From Neobacillus mesonae (lineage in GTDB: Bacteria; Bacillota; Bacilli; Bacillales; Cytobacillaceae): DNA of 64,000 nt. Made by a program: the position numbers and the translations under genes. The notes beneath the pieces were generated by a model. That model did no database searches. It saw nothing but the letters and a program-made list of their open reading frames with translations, and was not told where the DNA came from. The stretch is from positions 1,969,203 through 2,033,202 of the forward strand of contig NZ_KV440949.1 of the NCBI RefSeq assembly GCF_001636315.1, written 5' to 3'. This document shows, piece by piece, positions 15,643-24,387 of this stretch (the first letter of the stretch is position 1; every line of letters begins with the position of its first letter).

Positions 15643-17456
15643 CAGGTGAGCATTTTGTATTGTGCTTTGATTAATTCATAGTAAACTCCTTGTTCTGCCA
15701 TTAACGTGTTGTGGTTTCCTTGTTCAAGGATATTTCCATGGTCGAGGACAATAATTTGATCTGCTTCTCTGATGGTAGATAATCTGTGAGCAATCATTAT
15801 GGCTGTTCTGTCTTTTAATAACGTTTTTAATGCCTGTTGTATTTTTACTTCCGCTTCCGTATCAATACTTGCCGTTGCTTCATCCAGAATGAGAATTTTC
15901 GGGTCAGCCAGCAGTGCCCTTGCGAAGGAAATAAGCTGGCGTTCACCGACAGATAACACATTCCCCCGTTCTTCCACCTCTGTCTGATAGCCATTGGAAA
16001 GCCTGTTAATAAAGGAATCTGCCCCAACCGCCTTCGCCGCCGCGATTACCTCTTCATCACTTGCATCAGGTTTCCCAAAACGGATATTTTCCATGATCGT
16101 ACCTGAAAAAATAAACGTATCCTGCAGCACTACACTTATTTGGGAACGAAGATTTGTGATAGACAGTTCTTGAATGGGATGGCCATCAATCATGATTTGC
16201 CCTCCAGTCGCGTCATAAAATCGGCTGACTAAATTCGCAATGGTCGTCTTCCCGGAACCAGTGTGCCCGACTAGCGCAGCGGTCTCGCCAGCTTTGATCG
16301 AAAAAGAAACCCCGTTTAACGCTTTTCTTGTGTCATCATAGGAGAACTCCACTTCTTTAAAATCAATTTGTCCTTTAATGGAAGGGAGTACTACTGGTTT
16401 GGGAGCCTCTTTTACAATCGGTCTTTCATCTAAAAACTCAAAAATCCGCTCCGAAGACGCCATCCCAACCAAAAGCTGATTATACAGCTGACCTAGCCGG
16501 GAAATTGGCTCCCAGAACATCCCTAAATAAAAAGCAAATGAAACAAATTCCCCCATGGTGCATTCACCATTAGCAACCAGCGTCGCGCCATACCAAATGA
16601 GAATAGCGGTCCCGACAGCATTCGTCATCTCCACAAACGGACCAAACATCGCATTTTTCTTTACTGTTTGCTTCCAAGTTTGATAATTCTCCTGATTGAT
16701 CCCTTGGAAAAACTGGCTGTTTTCTTTTTCTTGAGTAAATGTCTGTGTTACTCGAATACCTTGAATGCTTTCATTTAAATGTGAATTCATCTTTGACTGA
16801 ATTAAACGAACCTGCTGCCAGGACAAGCGGATTTTTTTCCGCAAGCTTGTGGAGATAAAAAACATAATCGGCAATATGACCATAATGGCAATAGTGAGTT
16901 TCGCATTTAAAGAAAACAAGATAAAAATGGTTGCAAACAACAGGAGGAAATCTGTAAGCAGATTAATAACCCCGTTTGTAAACAGGTCCTGCAGTGAATT
17001 AATATCATTCATAATACGCACCAGAATCGACCCAGCAGAGCGCTGATCAAAGAATCTATGTGATAATGTCTGGACATGGGTAAATAAATGCTTACGTAAA
17101 TCATAAATGACATTTTGGCCAAGCCTGTTCATCCAGCGAATCCTTAAAGCATTCACTATATATGACAAAACATATAATCCTGAAATAAGGAACACTAGCT
17201 GAGTTAATAGAGTTGTATCTTTCTTAATAATGGCCTTATCCAGGGTGTATACCCCAATCAAAATGGGAATGATTAACCGAACTACCGTTGAAACAACTAC
17301 CGTCAAAAATGAAAGCGGCAGTAAATTCTTTGCATATGGTCTAAGATACTGCAATAAGCGCCACATTTGTTTCCAGTTAAACGGCTTATCTATAACTTGA
17401 TCCTGAGCGTAATGAAACCGCTCTAGTATCAGTTTTTTCCTGCGAATTTCTTCCAT
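15642..17456 (-). CDS. ABC exporter half-transporter, subunit 2 (YfiC-like)
   Basis: About 604 residues: six membrane segments (about 30-320) fused to an ATPase domain with Walker A GHTGSGKTT, Q-loop VVLQDTF, signature LSVGERQ, Walker B ILILDEATASID with the catalytic Glu, and the switch His in IAHRLST. The signature deviates from LSGGQ, while its partner encoded upstream has a normal signature but Asp for the catalytic Glu. Together they form the asymmetric pair known from heterodimeric exporters, with one active and one degenerate ATP site. The start is either the ATG at 17456 or an in-frame GTG at 17465 just after the partner's stop. Likely a multidrug or lipid exporter. Confidence 0.9.
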   Translation of the reverse strand: MEEIRRKKLILERFHYAQDQVIDKPFNWKQMWRLLQYLRPYAKNLLPLSFLTVVVSTVVRLIIPILIGVYTLDKAIIKKDTTLLTQLVFLISGLYVLSYIVNALRIRWMNRLGQNVIYDLRKHLFTHVQTLSHRFFDQRSAGSILVRIMNDINSLQDLFTNGVINLLTDFLLLFATIFILFSLNAKLTIAIMVILPIMFFISTSLRKKIRLSWQQVRLIQSKMNSHLNESIQGIRVTQTFTQEKENSQFFQGINQENYQTWKQTVKKNAMFGPFVEMTNAVGTAILIWYGATLVANGECTMGEFVSFAFYLGMFWEPISRLGQLYNQLLVGMASSERIFEFLDERPIVKEAPKPVVLPSIKGQIDFKEVEFSYDDTRKALNGVSFSIKAGETAALVGHTGSGKTTIANLVSRFYDATGGQIMIDGHPIQELSITNLRSQISVVLQDTFIFSGTIMENIRFGKPDASDEEVIAAAKAVGADSFINRLSNGYQTEVEERGNVLSVGERQLISFARALLADPKILILDEATASIDTEAEVKIQQALKTLLKDRTAIMIAHRLSTIREADQIIVLDHGNILEQGNHNTLMAEQGVYYELIKAQYKMLT

Positions 17457-17465
17457 ACCTATCAC

Positions 17466-19220
17466 CTACCTTACCGCCTTTTGCGCGATTGTCTCAAAAT
17501 CCTTGTATTGAATGTTATAAATTCTTCGATATGGCCCGTTGCTTGCGAGAAGCTGTTCATGTGTTCCACGTTCTATAATTCTTCCATGATCCAATACGAT
17601 AATTTCATCGGCATGCTGCAGCGAAGAAATTCGATGGGCAATAATAAACGTGGTTCTCCCTTTCATAACATCTTGAAGGGCTTTTTGAATCTGAAACTCG
17701 GTTTCCATGTCTACAGCACTTGTTGCATCATCCAATATGAGAATGGCCGGGTTCGTACAAATGGCACGCGCAATGGCAATTCGCTGCTTTTGTCCTCCGG
17801 AAAGCCCCATTCCCCTTTCCCCTAGCATCGTGTCATACCCGTCAGGCAGTTCCATAATGAAATCATGGGCATCGGCACGTTTAGCGGCATCGATAATTTC
17901 ATCCATCGTCGCCTCCGGATTTCCGTAAGCAATATTTGCTTTCACCGTTGAAGAAAAGAGAAATGTCTCCTGCAGGACAACCCCAATCTGCGAACGGAGC
18001 TTGTGTAGACCATATTCCTTAATAAACCGCCCATCAATGAGAATATCTCCTCCCGTCGGTTCGTAAAAGCGCGACAGAAGCTGAATGACACTAGTCTTAC
18101 CGGATCCCGTAGCCCCAATCAATCCTATTGTTGAACCTGCAGGTGCATCGAAGCTGATATCTCTTAAAGCAGCTATTTCTTCTTTAGCGTATTTGAATGT
18201 CACATGTCGAAAGGTTACATGCCCATCCAGCCTGCCGCTATCCCTTACGTTCTCCTCATCAAATATGGTTTCATCTGCCTCCAAAATCTCTAACAGCCGC
18301 TCACCGGAAGCCTTTGCCTGGGAAAACATATTAATGGTGAAACCAAGATTCATAATCGGCCACAAAATGTACCATATCAAACTATAAAAAGCGACCAGCT
18401 CACCCGGTTTCACGCTGCCTTGGATGGCCTGAAATCCTCCGACCGCCAACAAGACGACAACAGATATATTTCCAATCAACTCCATCAGAGGGAAGTACTT
18501 CGACCAAACAGAAGCAGTGTAAAGCTGTTTTGTCCGGTAGTCTTGATTAGACTGATTAAATCGCTTAATCTCCACTTCTTCTTTGGATAGCGCTTTAACA
18601 GTATGAATGCCGCTAATATTTTCTTGAACCTTTGTATTTAAGCGGCCGAACGACTCACGAATACCTCGAAAAGCCGGATGTACATCCTTATCAAACTTAT
18701 AGACCGCAACCCCGATAAAAGGAAGGACGGCAATCGTGACTACTGTTAGTGAAACGGAATAATAGAGCATTACACACAGACTGGCGACGACTTGAATAAC
18801 AAAGCGAAGAACTTCTGCAAAACCAAATGACACAAAAATACGAAACCCTTCGACATCTGCGGTTAAACGTGACATTAAATCGCCCGTTTTCGCATTATCA
18901 TAATAGCTGAAAGGCAGCCGCTGCAGTTTTTCATATAGGGCATTTCGCAAACTGTACACCGACTTAACGCCGAACAAATCTGCCAAATAATGCTGGATAA
19001 AAGCTGACAATCCTTTAACTGCCATTACCGTGAAAAATCCTAATGAAATCCAAGGTACCCATTCATATTGACCGCCAAGCACTACATCATCTATGGTCAG
19101 TTGTAAAATGACTGGATAAATAACTGTAATACCTGCCATGATCATTAGAAAAATCGTTGACCATATGAAGTTCCGTTTATAAGGAAGATAAAACGACTTC
19201 AATTTTTTAAAGACGGACAT
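17466..19220 (-). CDS. ABC exporter half-transporter, subunit 1 (YfiB-like)
   Basis: 584 residues: six membrane segments (about 15-300) and an ATPase domain with Walker A GATGSGKTS, Q-loop VVLQETF, signature LSGGQKQR, Walker B ILILDDATSAVD, and switch His in IIAHRIS. Asp replaces the catalytic Glu after Walker B, which marks the degenerate site of heterodimeric exporters; the downstream gene supplies the complementary subunit. GGAGG lies six bases before the ATG. The 296 bases to the right (19221-19516) hold no gene I can support. Confidence 0.9.
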   Translation of the reverse strand: MSVFKKLKSFYLPYKRNFIWSTIFLMIMAGITVIYPVILQLTIDDVVLGGQYEWVPWISLGFFTVMAVKGLSAFIQHYLADLFGVKSVYSLRNALYEKLQRLPFSYYDNAKTGDLMSRLTADVEGFRIFVSFGFAEVLRFVIQVVASLCVMLYYSVSLTVVTIAVLPFIGVAVYKFDKDVHPAFRGIRESFGRLNTKVQENISGIHTVKALSKEEVEIKRFNQSNQDYRTKQLYTASVWSKYFPLMELIGNISVVVLLAVGGFQAIQGSVKPGELVAFYSLIWYILWPIMNLGFTINMFSQAKASGERLLEILEADETIFDEENVRDSGRLDGHVTFRHVTFKYAKEEIAALRDISFDAPAGSTIGLIGATGSGKTSVIQLLSRFYEPTGGDILIDGRFIKEYGLHKLRSQIGVVLQETFLFSSTVKANIAYGNPEATMDEIIDAAKRADAHDFIMELPDGYDTMLGERGMGLSGGQKQRIAIARAICTNPAILILDDATSAVDMETEFQIQKALQDVMKGRTTFIIAHRISSLQHADEIIVLDHGRIIERGTHEQLLASNGPYRRIYNIQYKDFETIAQKAVR

Positions 19221-19516
19221 TTTTTCCTCCTTTTAGATAAATATTTTTGCATGCTTTAATCATATAAATTAGGACATAAAAATATTTCTAAAATTTTCTA
19301 AAATATTAAGTAACACGAATTTTTTAAAAACTAATTCCAGACTTATAAAAACACATCTGTTTTTTAGACAGAAACAGGCTGAATTCACAATGAACACAGC
19401 CTATTCCTACTTTTATCACATGAAGCTGATTGTCTTCATTCCTAAATGCCGCTTAACCACCACATATTCTAGTCTTCTAAAATAACTGCCGTCCGGTCAC
19501 TGATATACCCTTAAAA

Positions 19517-20410
19517 CTATTTATCCCGACGGGACAAGGAGCCTGTCCCCTTGTCCCTTAAGGCTTGATGTGCAAGTAAAAGTGAGCCGGTTATTCCAGC
19601 ATTGTCACCTAGGCCGGGACTAACTATATATTCCGTTAGGTTAGGCAGCGTAACATATCCAGAAATAAACTCCTGCAAGTACTTATTAATAGAGGAGAAT
19701 ACTTGTTTCTGATTCATCACGCCGCCGCCAAGAATAATTCTTTTTGGCGATAGAATTAAAATATATTGCATCAATGCTTGGGCAATATAGTATCCTTCTA
19801 AATCCCATACTTCCATTCGGTCCACTAAATTGATCCCTTTTTCACCCCATCGTTCTTCAATTGCAGGACCAGCAGCAAGACCTTCTAAGCAGTCACCATG
19901 ATATGGGCATTTTCCCTGATACTCATCATCCGGATGACGTCTTACAAGAATATGGCCCATTTCAGGATGGGACAATCCTTGAAGCAGCCGTCCTTGAACC
20001 ACTGCGCCTGCCCCAATTCCCGTACCAACCGTAATGTACAAGCAGCTGTCCAGACCTTTAGCCGCACCGTGGACGGCCTCTCCCAATGCCGCCGCATTGA
20101 CATCGGTATTGAAACCGATCGGTACCGGAAACGCATCCTTCATAGCTTGGACAAACGGAAAATGACGCCATGCTAATTTGGGTGTAGAGGTAATCATTCC
20201 ATATGTTTCACTTTCAGGATTTACATCAACCGGACCAAATGAACCGATACCAATCGCATCCAGTTCATATTTTTTAAAAAAGGCTATGACCTCTGCCATC
20301 GTTTCCTCCGGCACAGTTGTTGGGATCTTGACTCGATCGATAATCGTGCCAGACTCGTCCCCGACGGCACAAACGAATTTTGTTCCTCCAGCTTCAATCG
20401 CACCATACAT
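19517..20410 (-). CDS. ROK family fructokinase/mannose kinase (GmuE/ScrK-like, zinc-binding)
   Basis: 297 residues. N-terminal ATP loop AIEAGGTKF, catalytic Asp in NTDVNAAALGEA, the GTGIGAG loop, and a zinc site made of HPDDEYQGKCPYHGDC (His and three Cys/His), as in the Bacillus GmuE/YdhR fructokinases. Family members phosphorylate fructose and often mannose at C6, which here would feed the mannose-6-phosphate isomerase at 57125. GGAGG is eight bases before the ATG at 20410; an in-frame TTG at 20425 is less likely. The last dozen residues (RDKGTGSLSRRDK) are encoded by the REP palindrome 19531-19558 and are probably not original. Last gene of the importer operon. Confidence 0.9.
   Translation of the reverse strand: MYGAIEAGGTKFVCAVGDESGTIIDRVKIPTTVPEETMAEVIAFFKKYELDAIGIGSFGPVDVNPESETYGMITSTPKLAWRHFPFVQAMKDAFPVPIGFNTDVNAAALGEAVHGAAKGLDSCLYITVGTGIGAGAVVQGRLLQGLSHPEMGHILVRRHPDDEYQGKCPYHGDCLEGLAAGPAIEERWGEKGINLVDRMEVWDLEGYYIAQALMQYILILSPKRIILGGGVMNQKQVFSSINKYLQEFISGYVTLPNLTEYIVSPGLGDNAGITGSLLLAHQALRDKGTGSLSRRDK
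19531..19558. repeat. REP-like palindrome (inverted orientation) inside the ROK kinase 3' end
   Basis: GGGACAAGG, AGCCTGTCC, CCTTGTCCC. It is read in frame and supplies the C-terminal tail of the kinase, with the stop 14 bases beyond. Confidence 0.85.
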
Positions 20411-20437
20411 TTTGACTTCCTCCAAATCTTTAGTAAG

Positions 20438-21355
20438 TTACTTCTTGCGTACTGCTTGTAAGAAATGAAACAAAGCGCCTAGTAAATTTGCATCGTTATC
20501 AAATTGACAGGCTTCAACCTCTATGTGAAGCGTTGAAATATCATCCTTTAATAATGACAATTCGCGGTTGATTCCTTCAATGACCTCCCGGCGTTTACTA
20601 ATCCCACCGCCGATGAGGATTTTTTCCGGATCTAAAGCATATTGCAAATTATAAATTCCAATAGCCAGCCTTTTGTAAAATTGGGCAATCACACTTTGAG
20701 CAATCGGATCCCCTGCCTCCGCCAGACGAAATACCGCTTCGCCGTCTAACGAACCCTGTGCCATTGATCTTTCCCTTTCAACCTCCCTGACAAGGGCATT
20801 TGTAGAGGCAGATAGACTCCAAGTGGATTGAAGCGGATCCTTACCCTTATCGTGCGCCCCGCCCATAATCATGTACCCAAACTCGCCGCCATGGAGCGAT
20901 GCACCGCGTAAAACAGATTGATTGATAACAATACTGCCGCCAATCCCTGTCCCAATGACAATACAAATGTAGTAGTCTACTTCCTTTGCAGCCCCTAACC
21001 AGCCTTCTGCCAAAGCAGCGCAATTGGCATCATTTTCAATCGAAATCAGAAGGCCCGTCCGCTCCCTTAGAAGATCAGTCATAGACTCTCCTCCATGTAG
21101 ATAGGGAATCGCACTTGCACCGCCAATTATTCCTGTTTTCACATCGACAGCACCTGGGGAGCTCAAAGCAATTCCTTGGAGTTCATAGGTATCTTTATAT
21201 TCTTCTACAATATCGCAAATAGTTTGTAGAAAAGTCTCTAATCCATCCTTAGGTGTTGGAATCTTCCCACTTTTTAGCTTGTTCGCTTCTTCGTCCATTA
21301 CTGCAAATTTTATATAGGTGCCGCCAATATCAAATACCATATAAGTTCTCATCAT
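20438..21355 (-). CDS. ROK family sugar kinase, no zinc motif
   Basis: 305 residues. Motifs: ATP loop FDIGGTYIKFAV, LSSPGAVD, catalytic Asp in ENDANCAALAEGW, GTGIGGSI, HGGEFGYM, and LIGGGIS. The CXCGXXGC zinc motif of NagC/Mlc-type ROK proteins is missing and there is no DNA-binding domain, so it is an enzyme of the BglK-like branch. The substrate may be mannose, GlcNAc or a released disaccharide; the context of mannosidases and hexosaminidases favours mannose or GlcNAc. The two adjacent ATG at 21355/21352 follow AGGGG. A longer frame upstream runs only through the REP pair. The next ROK gene starts 27 bases after its stop. Confidence 0.88.
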   Translation of the reverse strand: MMRTYMVFDIGGTYIKFAVMDEEANKLKSGKIPTPKDGLETFLQTICDIVEEYKDTYELQGIALSSPGAVDVKTGIIGGASAIPYLHGGESMTDLLRERTGLLISIENDANCAALAEGWLGAAKEVDYYICIVIGTGIGGSIVINQSVLRGASLHGGEFGYMIMGGAHDKGKDPLQSTWSLSASTNALVREVERERSMAQGSLDGEAVFRLAEAGDPIAQSVIAQFYKRLAIGIYNLQYALDPEKILIGGGISKRREVIEGINRELSLLKDDISTLHIEVEACQFDNDANLLGALFHFLQAVRKK

Positions 21356-21384
21356 CGGAATCCCCTGCATTAAAAATTTTAGAA

Positions 21385-21447
21385 GGGACGGAGGGACAGG
21401 TCCCGCGTCCCAGAACAAAGGGGACAAGGAGCCTGTCCCTCTGTCCC
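21385..21447. repeat. Inverted pair of REP-like palindromes between GH1 and ROK genes
   Basis: Forward unit 21385-21411 (GGGACGGAGGGACAGG...) and inverted unit 21421-21447, nine bases apart. One base separates it from the GH1 stop codon (21449-21451). Confidence 0.88.
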
Positions 21448-21448
21448 G

Positions 21449-22852
21449 TTAAAAACCGTTGTTCTCAGACAGCTGTTTATACCATCTGCCTGATTTTTTA
21501 ATGGTTCTGTTTAAATTATTTTTTAGATCTACTTCGACTAATCCATAGCGGTTCTTATAGGAATTCGCCCATGACCAGTTATCCATAAAAGTCCAGAGAT
21601 GATAGCCTAGGCAATTAGCTCCCTCTTGGAGACCTTTATGCACCCATTTCAGATGTTCCTGAATAAATTCAATCCGGTAATCATCCTCAATAAATCCTTC
21701 TGTATTCCGGAATTTTTCTTCTCCTTCTACACCCATTCCATTTTCAGAGATAAAGAACGGGATATTGCCATAATGATCACGAATATCCATCATAATGTCA
21801 TAGATGACTTCCTCACAAATTTCCCAGCCGCGGTGCGGATTGATTTTCCGGCCCGGCATAATATATGGGTCAAAAAGATGTTCCGGTATAAACGGAGCTC
21901 CGGCAGGCACCGGCTCTTCCTTTGCTTTGACACGACGTGGCTGGTAGTAGTTCACTCCTAAAATATCAATTGGATTGTTGCGGATGACCTCTAAATCCCC
22001 AGACTCCACTGCTGGAAGCAGCTCTCTTTCTTTTAAAATCTCGACTAGGTCCTTTGGATATTCACCTTTTGTTACCGGGTCTAGGAAGCTGCGGTTAAAG
22101 AATAAATCAGCTATATGGGCTGCCTTGACATCCTCTGGCTCCTGACTTCTTGGATAGGATGGCGTTAAGTTCAGGATAATACCGATCTTTCCATCTATAT
22201 TTAATTTTTTGAAGACCTCTACCGCTTTTGCATGGGCAACAATGGTATTGTGGGCCACCTGCGCCCCGCGCTTAAAATCTACTACTTTAGGATAATGTAA
22301 ATTATATAAATAACCGGCCTCAACAGGGACAATCGGTTCATTAAAGGTGAACCAATATTTCACCCGATCGCCAAATAATCGAAAACAGGTTTCTGCAAAT
22401 TTTACATAGGCATCGATAACTTCCCGGCTTTCCCAGCCGCCTTTTTCCTGCATACACATCGGCATATCGAAATGATAGAGATTCATAAATGGTTCAATAT
22501 CATTGGCAATCAGTTCGTCAATCACACTATTGTAAAAATCAACTGCCTTCGGATTTACTCCCCCGAAACCATCAGGAATTAACCGCGACCATTGAGTTGA
22601 GGTTCGGAATGAATTATGGCCCGTTTCCTTCATTAACTGGATATCTTGTTTATAGCGATGATAGAAATCAGAGGTATGCTCCGGTCCTACCTCATTATGA
22701 AAGCTCCCTGGCTCAATGCTGTACCAATAGTCATAGATGTTTGGCTTTTTTCCATCACTATCTGCGGCACCTTCTGTCTGCGGACCAGATGCTGCACTTC
22801 CCCACCAAAAGTCTTTTGGAAATTGATAGTTTTCACGTGAGATTTTGTCCAT
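21449..22852 (-). CDS. GH1 family beta-glycosidase (candidate beta-mannosidase or beta-glucosidase)
   Basis: About 467 residues, cytoplasmic (no signal peptide). Acid/base Glu in TFNEP (about residue 170) and nucleophile in ISENGMG (about 369). N-terminal FPKDFWWGSAASGPQTEG is the family start motif; LWTFMDNWSWANSYKNRYG lies at the aglycone side. There is no PTS in the neighbourhood and import is by an ABC system, so the substrate is probably not phosphorylated. In this setting the missing step of N-glycan breakdown is cleavage of Man-beta-1,4-GlcNAc, and some GH1 enzymes are beta-mannosidases; this is inference. The ATG at 22852 follows GGTGAT; an in-frame GTG at 22888 overlaps the upstream gene. 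Confidence 0.9.
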   Translation of the reverse strand: MDKISRENYQFPKDFWWGSAASGPQTEGAADSDGKKPNIYDYWYSIEPGSFHNEVGPEHTSDFYHRYKQDIQLMKETGHNSFRTSTQWSRLIPDGFGGVNPKAVDFYNSVIDELIANDIEPFMNLYHFDMPMCMQEKGGWESREVIDAYVKFAETCFRLFGDRVKYWFTFNEPIVPVEAGYLYNLHYPKVVDFKRGAQVAHNTIVAHAKAVEVFKKLNIDGKIGIILNLTPSYPRSQEPEDVKAAHIADLFFNRSFLDPVTKGEYPKDLVEILKERELLPAVESGDLEVIRNNPIDILGVNYYQPRRVKAKEEPVPAGAPFIPEHLFDPYIMPGRKINPHRGWEICEEVIYDIMMDIRDHYGNIPFFISENGMGVEGEEKFRNTEGFIEDDYRIEFIQEHLKWVHKGLQEGANCLGYHLWTFMDNWSWANSYKNRYGLVEVDLKNNLNRTIKKSGRWYKQLSENNGF

Positions 22853-22872
22853 AATTATCACCGTCTCTTTTG

Positions 22873-24387
22873 TTAAATTTTCCGCCACTCGCTTGGTGTG
22901 GTTCCAACCGTTTTCTTGAATTGTTTATAGAAGTAAGTCGTATCGGAATAGCCAACCTTCTTTCCAATTTCCCCTGCTCGATAATGAGTAGTTTTCAACA
23001 ATTCCTTCGCCTTTTCCAATCGGTAGCGATTTATGTATTCCGAGAAGACAACCCCTACTTCCTTTTGAAATAATTGCCCAAGATAGATGGCGTTGACATG
23101 GAACTGCTGGCCCAGCGTTTTTAAGGATAATCCTTGATCATAGTGGGCATGGATAAACTGAAGAACATTTTGCACAATCGGGCTCCGCATATGAACTTGA
23201 TTAGTAATAGAAAGAATTATTTCATAACAATATTCCCGTAAAATCGCTTTCATCAGCTCGATATCCGAGCTATAAACGATTCTTTCAATTGCTGCCGTAT
23301 AATGAGAAAGATCGTCCGGCTGGATGGAAAAGTGAATATAAGACATTAAATCGAATGTATATTTTTTAGCCACTTGCGGGGAAATAAATTTCGATTCCTT
23401 TTTTAAACAATCAAAAAATAAATCAATCATTTGTAATGCTTCTTCATCCGCATGTAATAGCAGCTTCACTATATTTTCTTTAAATTCCTGCTGTCTCTTT
23501 AACTCTTCCTGTCTGTCAATTGTAGACCCGTCTGATATCAGCATGTTTGGCTCTAAATAGAATTGCAGCAAGCTATAATCCCTTGCAGTGTTAAAGCTTT
23601 CCTCTAATAGCTCAATCGACTTAACCGTTTTTCCCATAGATAAATAGAATAGCCCCGTCCCCAGCTGTTCTTCACAAAGCTGTTTCACTAAACCTTGGTT
23701 CCATGTCACTAAATCTGCTTCACATGGTCCGCCAAAGATAATAATTAATTCCTGGTTTGGACTATAAAGACATGTAGCGGAATATTGCGCTTCAATAAGG
23801 TCTCGAATATTCTTTTTAATCTCCGTCTTTTGATAGTGTTCAAAATTTAAAATCGACACATTATAAAAGGATTGATCGAATTGGACATTGTATAATGATA
23901 TTCGTTCGAGACAATCGTTTTTATCAATTTCCCCCGTAAGAAAACGCCAAAGCGTATTATCCAATAGGGTTGCCTCTTCCTCTGCCGGTCCAGCTTCCGT
24001 GGAAACAGGTGCAGCACTTAGTTTCCGGCCGACATTTTGGATTGTTGTCAATAATTCTTCTTCATCCACAGGCTTTACCAAATAGTTCTCAATCCCTAAT
24101 AGCAGCCCTTGTTTAATAAACTCAAACTCTTGATAACCCGTTAAGATAATACTCTTAATCTTAGGCTGAATTTCCTTTGCCTCTTTGATTAAATCCAATC
24201 CAGTCATTTCACCCATTAATATATCAGTAATCAGGAGGTCAATTGGATGCTCCTTAAGATAACGAAGGGCTTCTTCCCCGCTTTCTGCTGTATAGGCAAT
24301 TTCAAACCCATAATCTTCCCAATCTATCAGCGCCATTAGTCCTAATGTTATGAGCGATTCATCATCAGCCAGCAATACCTTATACAT
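22873..24387 (-). CDS. Response regulator, AraC type (YesN-like)
   Basis: 504 residues. Receiver domain at 1-120 with phosphoacceptor Asp55 (LLITDILM), a middle region of about 270 residues typical of YesN proteins, and an AraC DNA-binding domain at about 400-504 (LKTLGQQFHVNAIYLGQLF and GEIGKKVGYSDTTYFYKQFKK, cited only as landmarks). It overlaps the end of the histidine kinase gene by eight bases, so they are coupled. It should activate the importer operon it belongs to, and perhaps the glycosidase genes nearby, when the kinase senses the oligosaccharide or the loaded binding protein. Confidence 0.93.
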   Translation of the reverse strand: MYKVLLADDESLITLGLMALIDWEDYGFEIAYTAESGEEALRYLKEHPIDLLITDILMGEMTGLDLIKEAKEIQPKIKSIILTGYQEFEFIKQGLLLGIENYLVKPVDEEELLTTIQNVGRKLSAAPVSTEAGPAEEEATLLDNTLWRFLTGEIDKNDCLERISLYNVQFDQSFYNVSILNFEHYQKTEIKKNIRDLIEAQYSATCLYSPNQELIIIFGGPCEADLVTWNQGLVKQLCEEQLGTGLFYLSMGKTVKSIELLEESFNTARDYSLLQFYLEPNMLISDGSTIDRQEELKRQQEFKENIVKLLLHADEEALQMIDLFFDCLKKESKFISPQVAKKYTFDLMSYIHFSIQPDDLSHYTAAIERIVYSSDIELMKAILREYCYEIILSITNQVHMRSPIVQNVLQFIHAHYDQGLSLKTLGQQFHVNAIYLGQLFQKEVGVVFSEYINRYRLEKAKELLKTTHYRAGEIGKKVGYSDTTYFYKQFKKTVGTTPSEWRKI

